A stretch of 9,732 nt of DNA from Bacteroidota bacterium (GTDB taxonomy: Bacteria; Bacteroidota; Ignavibacteria; Ignavibacteriales; Melioribacteraceae), in the NCBI GenBank assembly GCA_021786655.1, contig JAJYMU010000324.1:2203-11934 (forward strand). The letters run 5' to 3'. The stretch's first letter is position 1. Every line of letters starts with the position of its first letter. Shown one piece after another: positions 1 to 6,614 of the stretch. The notes under the pieces are model-generated. The model saw nothing but the letters and a program-made list of their open reading frames with translations, searched no databases and was not told the DNA's origin. The translations under genes were made by a program, and so were the position numbers.

Positions 1-386
1 TGAATGCCGGCAGTTGAGCTTTCGAGCACCGCCGCGATTAACTTAGATGAATGTTTTAAGGAATATGAAAGCGCCGCGCGTCCTCCCATCGAATAACCTA
101 TTAAAACAAAATTTTTAATACCGAGTTGTTCCGTGATTGAATCGAGGTGATGAACTATAGCGCTGCATGAATAGTGTTTCTGATCTTCGGGGGAATCTGT
201 TTCGCCATGACCAATCAAATCGATTGCAACTGGAAAAAATTTTGGAGGGAGTTTATCGGAAATGAAATTCCAATCTTCGGCACACCCGGTAAATCCATGA
301 AGGAAAATTACGGCAGTTTTGTTTTCGCTAACGTCTGTTTCGTTGAGAAGAATGTTAAATTGAATTCCGTCAACGTACAATTTCAT
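1..386 (-). CDS. menH: MenH, 2-succinyl-6-hydroxy-2,4-cyclohexadiene-1-carboxylate synthase (N-terminal part)
   Basis: This alpha/beta-hydrolase-fold enzyme should remove pyruvate from SEPHCHC to give SHCHC, the step after MenD in cytoplasmic menaquinone synthesis. The visible 128 codons begin MKLYVDGIQF. They show the oxyanion-hole stretch FLHGFTG (about residues 28-34), a DLIGHGETD segment (56-64) and the nucleophile elbow GYSMGGR with Ser99 (97-103). An ESSTAG segment near residue 122 resembles MenH rather than a generic esterase. The catalytic Asp and His would lie beyond the left edge. The ATG lies inside the end of menD with a 17-base overlap, so translation is probably coupled. Family and operon position agree well. 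A generic hydrolase is the only real alternative, and the men context argues against it. Confidence 0.9.
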   Translation of the reverse strand, partial: MKLYVDGIQFNILLNETDVSENKTAVIFLHGFTGCAEDWNFISDKLPPKFFPVAIDLIGHGETDSPEDQKHYSCSAIVHHLDSITEQLGIKNFVLIGYSMGGRAALSYSLKHSSKLIAAVLESSTAGI

Positions 387-2136
387 CTATAAACTCATCA
401 ATTTTTTTCGCGACGACATCCCAATATTTTTGTCTGAGAAGTTTTGATTTTCTTGCATCGGTCCGAATTTCAATCACACGCAACGCATTTCTTTTTGATG
501 ATGTTCCAACTTGTTTTCTTAGTTCCGCCCAGCTGCCGACGCGCACGAAGTCACCGTAATAAGCTTTTACCAATTTAGCGAAATCAAGTTCCAATGGCGT
601 TAAAAAATTAGCAGTGAAAAATTCCGGGTAATCGGAGATGGGGAGCGATTCAAATATTCCGCCGCCGCTGTTATTAATGAGTATTACTGTTAATGGAATG
701 CCGTGTTTTATTGCCGAATGCAGCCCGTTTGAATCATGATAAAACGCGAGGTCGCCCGTAAGCAGAAAAGTCGGCTCTTTGGATGCCTTTGCAATTCCGA
801 GAGCGGTGGAATTAATTCCGTCGATTCCGCTTGCCCCGCGATTTGTAAAAATGTTTAACCGTTTTTCGTTTGAGGATGCGAAGAAATCAACATCGCGTAT
901 CGGCAAGGAATTTGAGAGCATCAGATTTGATTTATCCGGCAGAGCTGCTGCCAACTCTGTGGCTACTCTTCCTTCAAAAGGAAAATTGGCTTGAACAATA
1001 ACTTTATTTTTAATTTCCTCGGCAATTTTCTGGACAGCAAGAAAATTCTTCAACCAGTTCGTTTTTCGCACAGCTTTTTTCTTTGTTTGTCTCACTACAC
1101 TTTCACAAAATTCAGCCGGGTTGCACGCGATAATATTTTTTGCCGTCAGCGATGGATCGTTCTTATCGCCGAAATCATTAACAAGAAATTTCTCGGCTTT
1201 AGAATTCTTGAAATACTCGAGCAGTACATTTGCCGTTGGCGCGCTTCCGAATTGAATGATAATCTCCGGATCAAATTGTTTTTGGAATGACTTTGCACGG
1301 ACGACAGATGTTAAGTTGTCTATAAAATAATTCTTAGAATGATTCCCGAATCTCAGTGTGGCGGCGCCGTCAACATAAATGGGGTAGCCGAACGTTTTGG
1401 AAAAGTTGACCAGGTGTTTTCCAAAATCGGTTTCGTAGTTGTTAAAACCGACGAGAATTAATCCGCGTTCAGTTTTGCCGAATTTAGCTGCAAGCGCATC
1501 AAAATTTATTTTCTTCTGGTTGGGCAACGAAAAATGTTTTGCCGAGTTCGAGAATAGTTTTTCGATTGTGCGAACGTCAATTTCATCGGTATAACTTTTC
1601 GGTTCGAACGGTTTCTCAAATGGAAAGTTAACATGAACCGGACCTTTGTCGGTAAAACATGAAATGCGAATCGCATCTTCTGCTATCTTTTTTATCTTGT
1701 CTAATTTCTTTGGGTTCGGCAAACCGGCATAAAAAAAATGACGGATATGGTTTGCAAAAATATTTTGCTGGTTAATCGTTTGGTTCGCGCCGCTGTTTCT
1801 TAGTATCGGTGGTCGATCGGCAGTGCAAATAATCAAAGGTGTCCGCTGGTAATATGCTTCGATGATAGCCGGATACAATTCGGCTACTGCGGTTCCGGAT
1901 GTTGTAACAATTGCTACCGGCGATTTGCTCTTCTTAGCTAAACCCAACGCAAAGAACGAGGATGATCTTTCATCTACAATTGGAAATGTCTCAATATTTT
2001 TATTCGATGCGAACGCAAGGGTTAACGCGGTGCTTCTCGAACCGGGAGAAATGCATGCGTATTTAACTCCGGCATTTGCAAGCCGGTCAACAAAAAGATC
2101 GCACCAAACTGTGTTACGATTGATTGATAGTTTCAT
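370..2136 (-). CDS. menD: MenD, 2-succinyl-5-enolpyruvyl-6-hydroxy-3-cyclohexene-1-carboxylate synthase
   Basis: This thiamine-diphosphate enzyme decarboxylates 2-oxoglutarate and adds the product to isochorismate to make SEPHCHC, the first committed step of menaquinone synthesis. The 588-residue protein is full length for MenD. The N-terminal pyrimidine-binding domain carries SPGSRSTALTLA (30-41) and Glu56 in VDERSS, the position of the glutamate that activates the cofactor. SGTAVAELYPAIIEA (80-94) and TADRPP (105-110) follow, both typical of MenD. The C-terminal domain has NRGASGIDG (432-440) and the metal/diphosphate motif from GDLAFYHDSNG (461-471) to NNSGGGIF (488-495). The start ATG lies inside the 3' end of menF (23-base overlap) and the stop lies inside menH, so all three are probably translated from one message. 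Confidence 0.97.
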   Translation of the reverse strand: MKLSINRNTVWCDLFVDRLANAGVKYACISPGSRSTALTLAFASNKNIETFPIVDERSSSFFALGLAKKSKSPVAIVTTSGTAVAELYPAIIEAYYQRTPLIICTADRPPILRNSGANQTINQQNIFANHIRHFFYAGLPNPKKLDKIKKIAEDAIRISCFTDKGPVHVNFPFEKPFEPKSYTDEIDVRTIEKLFSNSAKHFSLPNQKKINFDALAAKFGKTERGLILVGFNNYETDFGKHLVNFSKTFGYPIYVDGAATLRFGNHSKNYFIDNLTSVVRAKSFQKQFDPEIIIQFGSAPTANVLLEYFKNSKAEKFLVNDFGDKNDPSLTAKNIIACNPAEFCESVVRQTKKKAVRKTNWLKNFLAVQKIAEEIKNKVIVQANFPFEGRVATELAAALPDKSNLMLSNSLPIRDVDFFASSNEKRLNIFTNRGASGIDGINSTALGIAKASKEPTFLLTGDLAFYHDSNGLHSAIKHGIPLTVILINNSGGGIFESLPISDYPEFFTANFLTPLELDFAKLVKAYYGDFVRVGSWAELRKQVGTSSKRNALRVIEIRTDARKSKLLRQKYWDVVAKKIDEFIDEIVR

Positions 2137-3499
2137 TCTTAAACAAAGACAAAATTGGTTTTAGTTTTAGTGACGTCTCGTTAAACTCTGCTAAACTGTT
2201 TGATCCATTTACTATTCCGCATCCGGCAAATGCCCGCATGAAATTATCTTTTATGATAGCGGAACGGATACCGACAAACATTTCAGCACTGTTATCTAAT
2301 CCAACCCAACCCAAAGCTCCGGCGTACAAGCCGCGCTCAAACGTTTCCAAATTTTCGATCATTTGATTGGCAACTAACGACGGCATTCCGCAAACTGCCG
2401 GTGTAGGATGAAGATTTTCGATAACTGAAATCGCCGAAACCCCTTCTTTAATTTCTGCTTTGATCGGTGTGTACAGATGCTGAATGTTGGAAAACTTTTT
2501 TACCATTGGTTTTCCATTGTGAATAATTTTATTTGCTACTCGACTCAATTTCTCGGTTAAAAAATTAACAACGCTTTTGTGTTCTTCCAGATTTTTTATA
2601 TCGTTCAGCAAATTATTTTCTAGTGAAGAATCAAGTTCTGCGGATTCACCTCGCGGGAAAGAGCCGGCGAGTGCGTCTGTTTCAATAATGCCATCATGAA
2701 TGCTAAAAAGTTTTTCGGGCGACGAACCAAGAAAAACCGATCCTCCGGATCTGAATGCAAACGTGTAACATTCCTTATAATTGTCTTCAAGCTCGTAAAG
2801 CAATCCTGACAATTTCGGTTTTTGAGATAAATGGAAATCCGCATACCGCGCCAAAACAACTTTCTGAATTGTTCCGTCTGTAATTTTATGCAATGCCGAA
2901 TCAATTTCTTTCGACCACTCCTCAAAAGATACTTCACTGGAAGATAATATTTGAGGAGTCTGAAGTTCCTCTTTAAGAGCACGGTCTTCGTCCAGTAATC
3001 TAAGTAAGTGTGCAATATATTTTTCGAATCCTTGATAATGGAAAGAGTTGACTACCAAGTAATGTTGAGACCCTTCCTTAATCAAAATTATTTTCGGAAA
3101 GAACCATTCACCGGCATTGAAATCTTCCCAGAGAGATTCGTTTTTCTCCGACGGAAATTTAAGCGAGCCGATAAAAAGAGGTTTTCTTTTCAGATTGAAC
3201 TGACTGCCATTCGAAACGGTTTTCGATTTTATCCCGTCAATATTCTGTTGAAAGTTCAAAGAGTCTGTTCGATCCGGCCCGTAAATTGAAATCAGTTTAT
3301 CCAAAGCCAGTACAAGAAATTGTTCACTGGGCTGGCAGCAATAGAAAAAATCGGTTTCGCGCGTAAGTGTTTTTTCAACTATTTCTGAAAACTCTGTCTC
3401 GCCAATAGGATGGTAAAAGTTCAAAATAAAATGACCGTCCGGAAATTTGGCATTCCCCATCGAGATTAGTTGATCCAATTTTTGCTGATCGATTATCAA
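2114..3499 (-). CDS. menF: MenF, menaquinone-specific isochorismate synthase
   Basis: It converts chorismate to isochorismate, the branch point that feeds MenD. The 461-residue protein has a diverged N-terminal half and a C-terminal chorismate-binding domain. That domain shows IQKVVLARYADFHL (211-224, with the probable general-base Lys213), FLGSSPEKLF (256-265), ETDALAGS (273-280), LHPTPAVCG (363-371), LYAGALGWVG (391-400) and FAGCGIVNGS (424-433). The LAG form of the ALAGS motif, rather than the PIAG of TrpE/PabB, and the position directly upstream of menD both favour isochorismate synthase. The reading frame opens with TTG at 3499. The first ATG (Met14) would give 448 residues, and neither start has a clear Shine-Dalgarno, so the exact N-terminus is uncertain. 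It is the first gene of the visible operon. Confidence 0.95.
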   Translation of the reverse strand: MIIDQQKLDQLISMGNAKFPDGHFILNFYHPIGETEFSEIVEKTLTRETDFFYCCQPSEQFLVLALDKLISIYGPDRTDSLNFQQNIDGIKSKTVSNGSQFNLKRKPLFIGSLKFPSEKNESLWEDFNAGEWFFPKIILIKEGSQHYLVVNSFHYQGFEKYIAHLLRLLDEDRALKEELQTPQILSSSEVSFEEWSKEIDSALHKITDGTIQKVVLARYADFHLSQKPKLSGLLYELEDNYKECYTFAFRSGGSVFLGSSPEKLFSIHDGIIETDALAGSFPRGESAELDSSLENNLLNDIKNLEEHKSVVNFLTEKLSRVANKIIHNGKPMVKKFSNIQHLYTPIKAEIKEGVSAISVIENLHPTPAVCGMPSLVANQMIENLETFERGLYAGALGWVGLDNSAEMFVGIRSAIIKDNFMRAFAGCGIVNGSNSLAEFNETSLKLKPILSLFKNETINQS

Positions 3500-3529
3500 T
3501 TGAAGTAAACTTTTGTTTTTTCGTTCTTA

Positions 3530-3559
3530 ATAATATGAATCATACCCAAATACTTCCAA
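3530..3559 (-). promoter_or_regulatory. Candidate promoter of the menF-menD-menH operon
   Basis: Read on the minus strand, TTGGAA (3559-3554) and TATTAT (3535-3530) are separated by 18 bases. They match the sigma-70 consensus at 4/6 and 5/6 positions. The predicted start of transcription, near 3523, would leave a leader of about 24 bases before the TTG start of menF. A perfect 10-base palindrome (3563-3572) abuts the upstream side of the -35 element. The assignment is by pattern only. If the organism uses a Bacteroidota-type sigma factor, the true promoter could be elsewhere. Confidence 0.4.
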
Positions 3560-3562
3560 ACT

Positions 3563-3572
3563 TTCGTACGAA
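3563..3572. promoter_or_regulatory. Perfect palindrome TTCGTACGAA, candidate operator
   Basis: This 10-base perfect palindrome lies just upstream of the candidate -35 element of menF and faces the divergent MarR-family gene. MarR dimers bind short palindromes, usually longer than this one, so the symmetric core fits an operator but is not proof. It could also occur by chance. Confidence 0.3.
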
Positions 3573-3637
3573 TTTTGATGAGTTTTGCCACAAGCTTTTT
3601 GCAATCTTTTTCCTAATTCAGGTGTTTGTATTTATAA

Positions 3638-3666
3638 AGTTCTTTTTTTTAGGTTGAAAAAGAACT
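3638..3666. repeat. Inverted repeat, 10-base perfect arms
   Basis: The arms AGTTCTTTTT (3638-3647) and AAAAAGAACT (3657-3666) are perfectly complementary around a 9-base loop. The left arm's core, AAAGTTCT, recurs in direct orientation at 3677-3684, 41 bases downstream. No gene ends here, so a terminator role is unlikely. A protein-binding site or a cruciform in the divergent promoter region is more plausible. Confidence 0.5.
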
Positions 3667-3723
3667 ATTTTCAAACAAAGTTCTCTCAAATCTGGCTCGA
3701 AAAAAGCCAAAAGATGTTTGGTC

Positions 3724-3751
3724 TTGTTGTTGATTTGAATATTTTTATTTT
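3724..3751 (+). promoter_or_regulatory. Candidate promoter of the MarR-family gene
   Basis: TTGTTG (3724-3729) and TATTTT (3746-3751) are separated by 16 bases, and transcription would start about 18 bases before the start codon. In a tract this AT-rich, such matches are easy to find by chance, so the call rests mainly on position. Confidence 0.25.
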
Positions 3752-3762
3752 GAAATAAATTG

Positions 3763-3769
3763 AAAGGGA
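3763..3769 (+). promoter_or_regulatory. Ribosome binding site of the MarR-family gene
   Basis: AAAGGGA lies six bases before the ATG at 3776. It is the clearest Shine-Dalgarno-like site in the window and fixes the start of the MarR-family gene. Most other genes here lack one. Confidence 0.6.
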
Positions 3770-3775
3770 CATCGC

Positions 3776-4201
3776 ATGCCAAGCGAAAAAAATAAAATTG
3801 CACTTGAACTCTGGGAAAAATTATCGAAGGCACACGACAAAGTAAAAAGAGTTCAGTCAAAACAAATGTTCGAAAATAAACTTACTGCTCCGCAGTTTGG
3901 CGTACTTGATATCTTAAATAAAATTGGACCTGTTCCGCTGAAAAAAATAAGTGAGGAAATGATGGTTACAGGCGCCAACATTACCTGTGTTGTTGATAAT
4001 CTTGAAAAAGAAGGATTTGTAAAAAGAGTTCCTTCAAAGGAAGATAGACGGGTAATTTTAGCTGAACTGACTTCACCGGGAAAAAGTAAAATTGATTCCT
4101 TAATGCCGGCATATGTGGAAAATATTTCTTCGGTTATTTCCGGCTTGAATGAAAATGAACAGAAGGAATTGACTAAACTTTTAACGAAGCTTCAGTCGTA
4201 A
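3776..4201 (+). CDS. MarR-family winged-helix transcriptional regulator
   Basis: This 141-residue protein has the full length and architecture of a MarR regulator: an N-terminal dimerisation helix, a winged helix-turn-helix at about residues 35-100, and C-terminal helices that complete the dimer interface. The middle holds LTAPQFGVLDIL (36-47), the recognition-helix stretch TGANITCVVDNLEKEGFV (64-81) and the wing SKEDRRVILAELT (86-98), whose Asp-Arg pair is the family's hallmark. There is no membrane segment, so it should act in the cytoplasm on DNA. It is transcribed divergently from menF across a palindrome-rich 276-base region. Autoregulation is therefore likely, and control of the men operon is possible but unproven. 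The effector cannot be told from sequence. The downstream gene is convergent, so it appears to be monocistronic. Confidence 0.93.
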   Translation: MPSEKNKIALELWEKLSKAHDKVKRVQSKQMFENKLTAPQFGVLDILNKIGPVPLKKISEEMMVTGANITCVVDNLEKEGFVKRVPSKEDRRVILAELTSPGKSKIDSLMPAYVENISSVISGLNENEQKELTKLLTKLQS

Positions 4202-4210
4202 TTAGTTTAA

Positions 4211-4236
4211 TCCGCCTTCGCGTTCGCTTCGGCGGA
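4211..4236. repeat. GC-rich inverted repeat TCCGCC ... GGCGGA
   Basis: Six-base perfect arms (4211-4216 and 4231-4236) enclose a 14-base loop in which TTCGC occurs twice. The base composition contrasts with the AT-rich flanks. The look is that of a dispersed intergenic palindromic repeat or a transcription stop. Which one cannot be decided from one copy. Confidence 0.5.
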
Positions 4237-4258
4237 CAAGAAGATTGGGTGTAATTCC

Positions 4259-4276
4259 TCCGCTGCTTGTGGCGGG
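4259..4276. repeat. Second GC-rich hairpin in the marR / prmA gap
   Basis: CCGC (4260-4263) pairs with GCGG (4272-4275) across an 8-base loop. A T-G pair outside the stem (4259 and 4276) extends it slightly. It is weaker than the hairpin 23 bases to its left but has the same CCGC/GCGG character, which suggests a common repeat family. Confidence 0.35.
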
Positions 4277-4302
4277 ACAGAGTTTGAGACTTTCATCGAG
4301 AT

Positions 4303-5154
4303 TCATACCATTAATTGAAAAACGAGTGCGCACCATTCGTCCATGTCGGCGCTGTCTAATAAACCGTAACCAAGTTTAGTGTACATTTGCAAAATTTCTT
4401 CTTTGTCGGTCCGCAAAAGTCCCGAGAGAATTAATCGACCGTTTTTGATCGACTTAGTTTTTATCGATGCGGCGATTTCAAGCAAAATATGTTTGTTGAT
4501 GTTGGCGACAATAAGATCGAAACCGGTTTCACTGATTTGATTTATCTCCGCCATTCGGATTTCAACTTTACCTTCCAAATTATTCGCTGTTACATTTTCG
4601 TTTCCGTTAAGAAGACACCATTCGTCGTTATCAATTCCTAATGCGGATTTTGCGCCGAGCATCACAGAACTGATTGCGAGCACACCTGTGCCGGAACCGA
4701 CATCCAAAACTTTGTCTCCCGCCGTAACATATTTTTCGATTAGTTGAAGAACGAGTTTTGTGGTTGCATGTTCTCCGGTGCCGAAAGACATTTTCGGATC
4801 GATCGTAATTATGATTTGGTTCGGCTTGGGAGAATATTCTTTGAACGAAGGTTTGATTACAATCCTGTCGGTCACCTCAATTACATTGACTTTCTTTTCG
4901 TATTCCTCGTTCCAGTTCTTGTCTTCAAAAGTTTCTTCTTCAATTGTGAATTCGTCAATCAAATTTTCGTGAATCATACCGGTTAATATTTTTTCTACGT
5001 CGTCGCGGGAAATGTCTTTTGTAGTATCTGCAAAGACAATCAAACCGCTGTCTGTTTCGTTGATACCGTCGATATCTAGCTGCCAAAGCAGACCGCTCAC
5101 GAGTTCATTGTTCAACGGTTTGGTAGTGATCTTAAATTCTTTATAATTTTTCAT
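4303..5154 (-). CDS. prmA: PrmA, ribosomal protein L11 methyltransferase
   Basis: This cytoplasmic S-adenosylmethionine-dependent enzyme methylates ribosomal protein L11. I place the start at the ATG at 5154, giving 283 residues and beginning MKNYKEFKIT. The frame stays open to a TTG at 5193, but that would add a basic 13-residue tail and overlap the upstream gene. The N-terminal part is the substrate-recognition domain and ends near WNEEYEK (81-87). The catalytic part has IDPKMSFGTGEHATT (118-132), a PrmA signature, the SAM-binding motif DVGSGTG (151-157), an acidic residue in GIDND (173-177) and DLIVANIN (213-220). The start lies 11 bases after the stop of the dacB-like gene, so the two are probably co-transcribed. 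No strong Shine-Dalgarno is seen. Confidence 0.95.
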   Translation of the reverse strand: MKNYKEFKITTKPLNNELVSGLLWQLDIDGINETDSGLIVFADTTKDISRDDVEKILTGMIHENLIDEFTIEEETFEDKNWNEEYEKKVNVIEVTDRIVIKPSFKEYSPKPNQIIITIDPKMSFGTGEHATTKLVLQLIEKYVTAGDKVLDVGSGTGVLAISSVMLGAKSALGIDNDEWCLLNGNENVTANNLEGKVEIRMAEINQISETGFDLIVANINKHILLEIAASIKTKSIKNGRLILSGLLRTDKEEILQMYTKLGYGLLDSADMDEWCALVFQLMV

Positions 5155-5165
5155 GGGACGACGTT

Positions 5166-6599
5166 TCAGTTTGTGTTGAAAATGATTTCGCAAATTTTGT
5201 CTTGAAACTTGCGTGCCGCGCTTGAATTGCCCGTGTAATTTTGTATCATTACCGAAAATGCCAATGTGTGATTTTTCCGAGTCTGAATGTATCCCGATAA
5301 ACAGCTAACACCGCTGATCGTTCCGGTCTTTGCATGAACTTCTCCGCGTATCGGAAAAATTTTCATTCTGTTTTTCAAGGATCCGTCGGTACCGGAAACT
5401 GGGAGTGAGTCGTAAATTTTTTTGTAAATCTCCGGCTGATTAAGATAGAGATATTTCAAAACATCCATAATCAGTTGCGTTGAAACAAGATTATAAAACG
5501 ATAAACCTGAGCCGTCAACCAACGAATACCGTTTCGGATCTAATCCGGAAAGAGTTATTAAACTATCGAGCAGTTTGATTCCGTTTTTTGCCGATGCCGG
5601 TTTACCATAGTATTTAAGCGCCAGTGCTCTCAACAGCATTTCCGCACCGAGATTGTAGCTGTTTTTGTTGGTGTAATTTATAACAGATTCAATGCTGTGT
5701 TTAGACGATGCAATAACTTCGGCGCTGTCACGCAACGTAAGCGTATCAACTTTTCCATCCAACTCAATTCCGTTTCGTTTGAAGCTTTCCGCAGCTAATT
5801 GCAAAAAATAAAATGTAGGATTGAAAACGTTTAGCGCAATTGTATCCGGCTCTGATAATCTTGAAATTGTACCGCTGACGAAGATCGTATTCTTTCTATT
5901 CAACCAATCGCGTGTAACTTTTAGTTTTATTTTTCCAGTGTCGGTGGTTACCGCAGAATTTTTTATCACGACGGAATTTGTATTAGAAAGCGTTTCAACA
6001 TTGGCGCTGTCGCCTGGTTGCGAAGGAGAGACAATTACAGCCACACTGTTTTTGTTTATGTTAAGCGGAGTCATGTATGCAGCAAAAGAATACGGGTCGT
6101 CATCCCACATCCAACCTTCGCCCCAGAAAAGCGAATCCATCGCGGACACGTCGCCATAAACGTTGCCGTTGATCTCCTTTATGCCGAACTTTTTTATTTC
6201 TCGAACGAGCGAGTCAAGATTGTGGGTAGTGAAAGCTGGATCAAGTCCGCCAACAAAATATAAGTCGCCGCACAGAACAGAATCTGCAATTGAGCCGGTG
6301 TGATAGACTTTCGTTTCAAAATTATAATCGCTTCCTAAAAATAGGTAAGCTGCTGAAGTAGTTAGAATTTTTTGATTCGATGCCGGGCGGAGAAGCAATT
6401 TTTCATTGTGCATGTAGACCGGTTTGTTTTCAGTCAAGTCGTAAACTGAAATTGCTGTTTGAGTAGAGTTTGGAAGATCGGAAACAAGGAGGCTGTCTAT
6501 TTGATTCCCGAACAAATTTGGTTCGGATTTGAATGTTGCGCAAGATTGCAGCAGAAGAGAGAACGCGACCAAAAGCAAGATTTTAAATCGTGTAATCAT
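5166..6599 (-). CDS. dacB: D-alanyl-D-alanine carboxypeptidase/endopeptidase, PBP4 (DacB) family, predicted lipoprotein
   Basis: This peptidase family S13 enzyme should cleave the terminal D-Ala of peptidoglycan stem peptides and/or peptide cross-links in the periplasm. The 477-residue length is typical of PBP4. The three penicillin-binding motifs are intact: SNQK with nucleophile Ser74 and Lys77 (74-77), SYN (314-316) and KTG (424-426). The PBP4 segment VDGSGLS is at 361-367. The N-terminus has a positively charged start, a hydrophobic stretch (about 7-17) and a lipobox LQSC with Cys20. The mature protein is therefore probably lipid-anchored, whereas E. coli DacB is released by an ordinary signal. 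The start ATG lies 15 bases after the stop of the TatD-radical SAM gene, and prmA follows after 11 bases, so the three look like one transcript. Confidence 0.93.
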   Translation of the reverse strand: MITRFKILLLVAFSLLLQSCATFKSEPNLFGNQIDSLLVSDLPNSTQTAISVYDLTENKPVYMHNEKLLLRPASNQKILTTSAAYLFLGSDYNFETKVYHTGSIADSVLCGDLYFVGGLDPAFTTHNLDSLVREIKKFGIKEINGNVYGDVSAMDSLFWGEGWMWDDDPYSFAAYMTPLNINKNSVAVIVSPSQPGDSANVETLSNTNSVVIKNSAVTTDTGKIKLKVTRDWLNRKNTIFVSGTISRLSEPDTIALNVFNPTFYFLQLAAESFKRNGIELDGKVDTLTLRDSAEVIASSKHSIESVINYTNKNSYNLGAEMLLRALALKYYGKPASAKNGIKLLDSLITLSGLDPKRYSLVDGSGLSFYNLVSTQLIMDVLKYLYLNQPEIYKKIYDSLPVSGTDGSLKNRMKIFPIRGEVHAKTGTISGVSCLSGYIQTRKNHTLAFSVMIQNYTGNSSAARKFQDKICEIIFNTN

Positions 6600-6614
6600 C
6601 TTTGCTGGTTCATA

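Larger units (their letters stand above)
3500..3775. other. Divergent menF / marR intergenic region with several inverted repeats
   Basis: No credible gene lies in these 276 bases; the only open frame is antisense to the marR start. The region is very AT-rich with many A and T tracts. I can see a palindrome at 3563-3572, a perfect 10-base inverted repeat with a 9-base loop at 3638-3666, a further direct copy of AAAGTTCT at 3677-3684 (the first copy is at 3636-3643), and two small overlapping hairpins at 3693-3709 and 3707-3721. The positions suit operators serving either or both divergent genes. Confidence 0.6.
4202..4302. other. Convergent marR / prmA gap with two GC-rich hairpins
   Basis: This 101-base gap separates the converging ends of the MarR-family gene and prmA. 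It contains two hairpin-forming segments (4211-4236 and about 4259-4276) that are clearly richer in GC than their surroundings. No gene is seen. Neither hairpin is followed by a strong T run on either strand, so they are not textbook intrinsic terminators, although a bidirectional termination role remains possible. Confidence 0.5.

Noticed and set aside
174..392. A 72-codon plus-strand open frame at the left edge
   Set aside because: It is antisense to menH, whose HGFTG and GYSMGGR motifs are convincing on the other strand.
1862..2164. A 100-codon plus-strand open frame opposite menD
   Set aside because: It is antisense to the conserved cofactor-binding part of MenD, where codon constraint keeps the complementary strand open. 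No independent support.
2620..3015. A 131-codon minus-strand open frame inside menF
   Set aside because: It overlaps the well-supported chorismate-binding domain in another frame, is rich in Arg, Lys and Leu as expected of an out-of-frame shadow, and has no recognisable motif.
3638..3666. An intrinsic transcription terminator
   Set aside because: The stem is almost entirely A/T, no gene ends nearby on either strand, and it lies between divergent starts. An operator or structural role fits better.
3618..3860. An 80-codon minus-strand open frame over the marR start
   Set aside because: It runs antisense to the MarR start and its clear ribosome binding site, and its composition is that of translated poly-A/T tracts. 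It resembles no family.
5155..5193. Longer prmA starting at TTG 5193
   Set aside because: It would overlap the dacB-like gene by 28 bases and add a basic 13-residue tail that L11 methyltransferases normally lack. The ATG at 5154 gives the expected family N-terminus.
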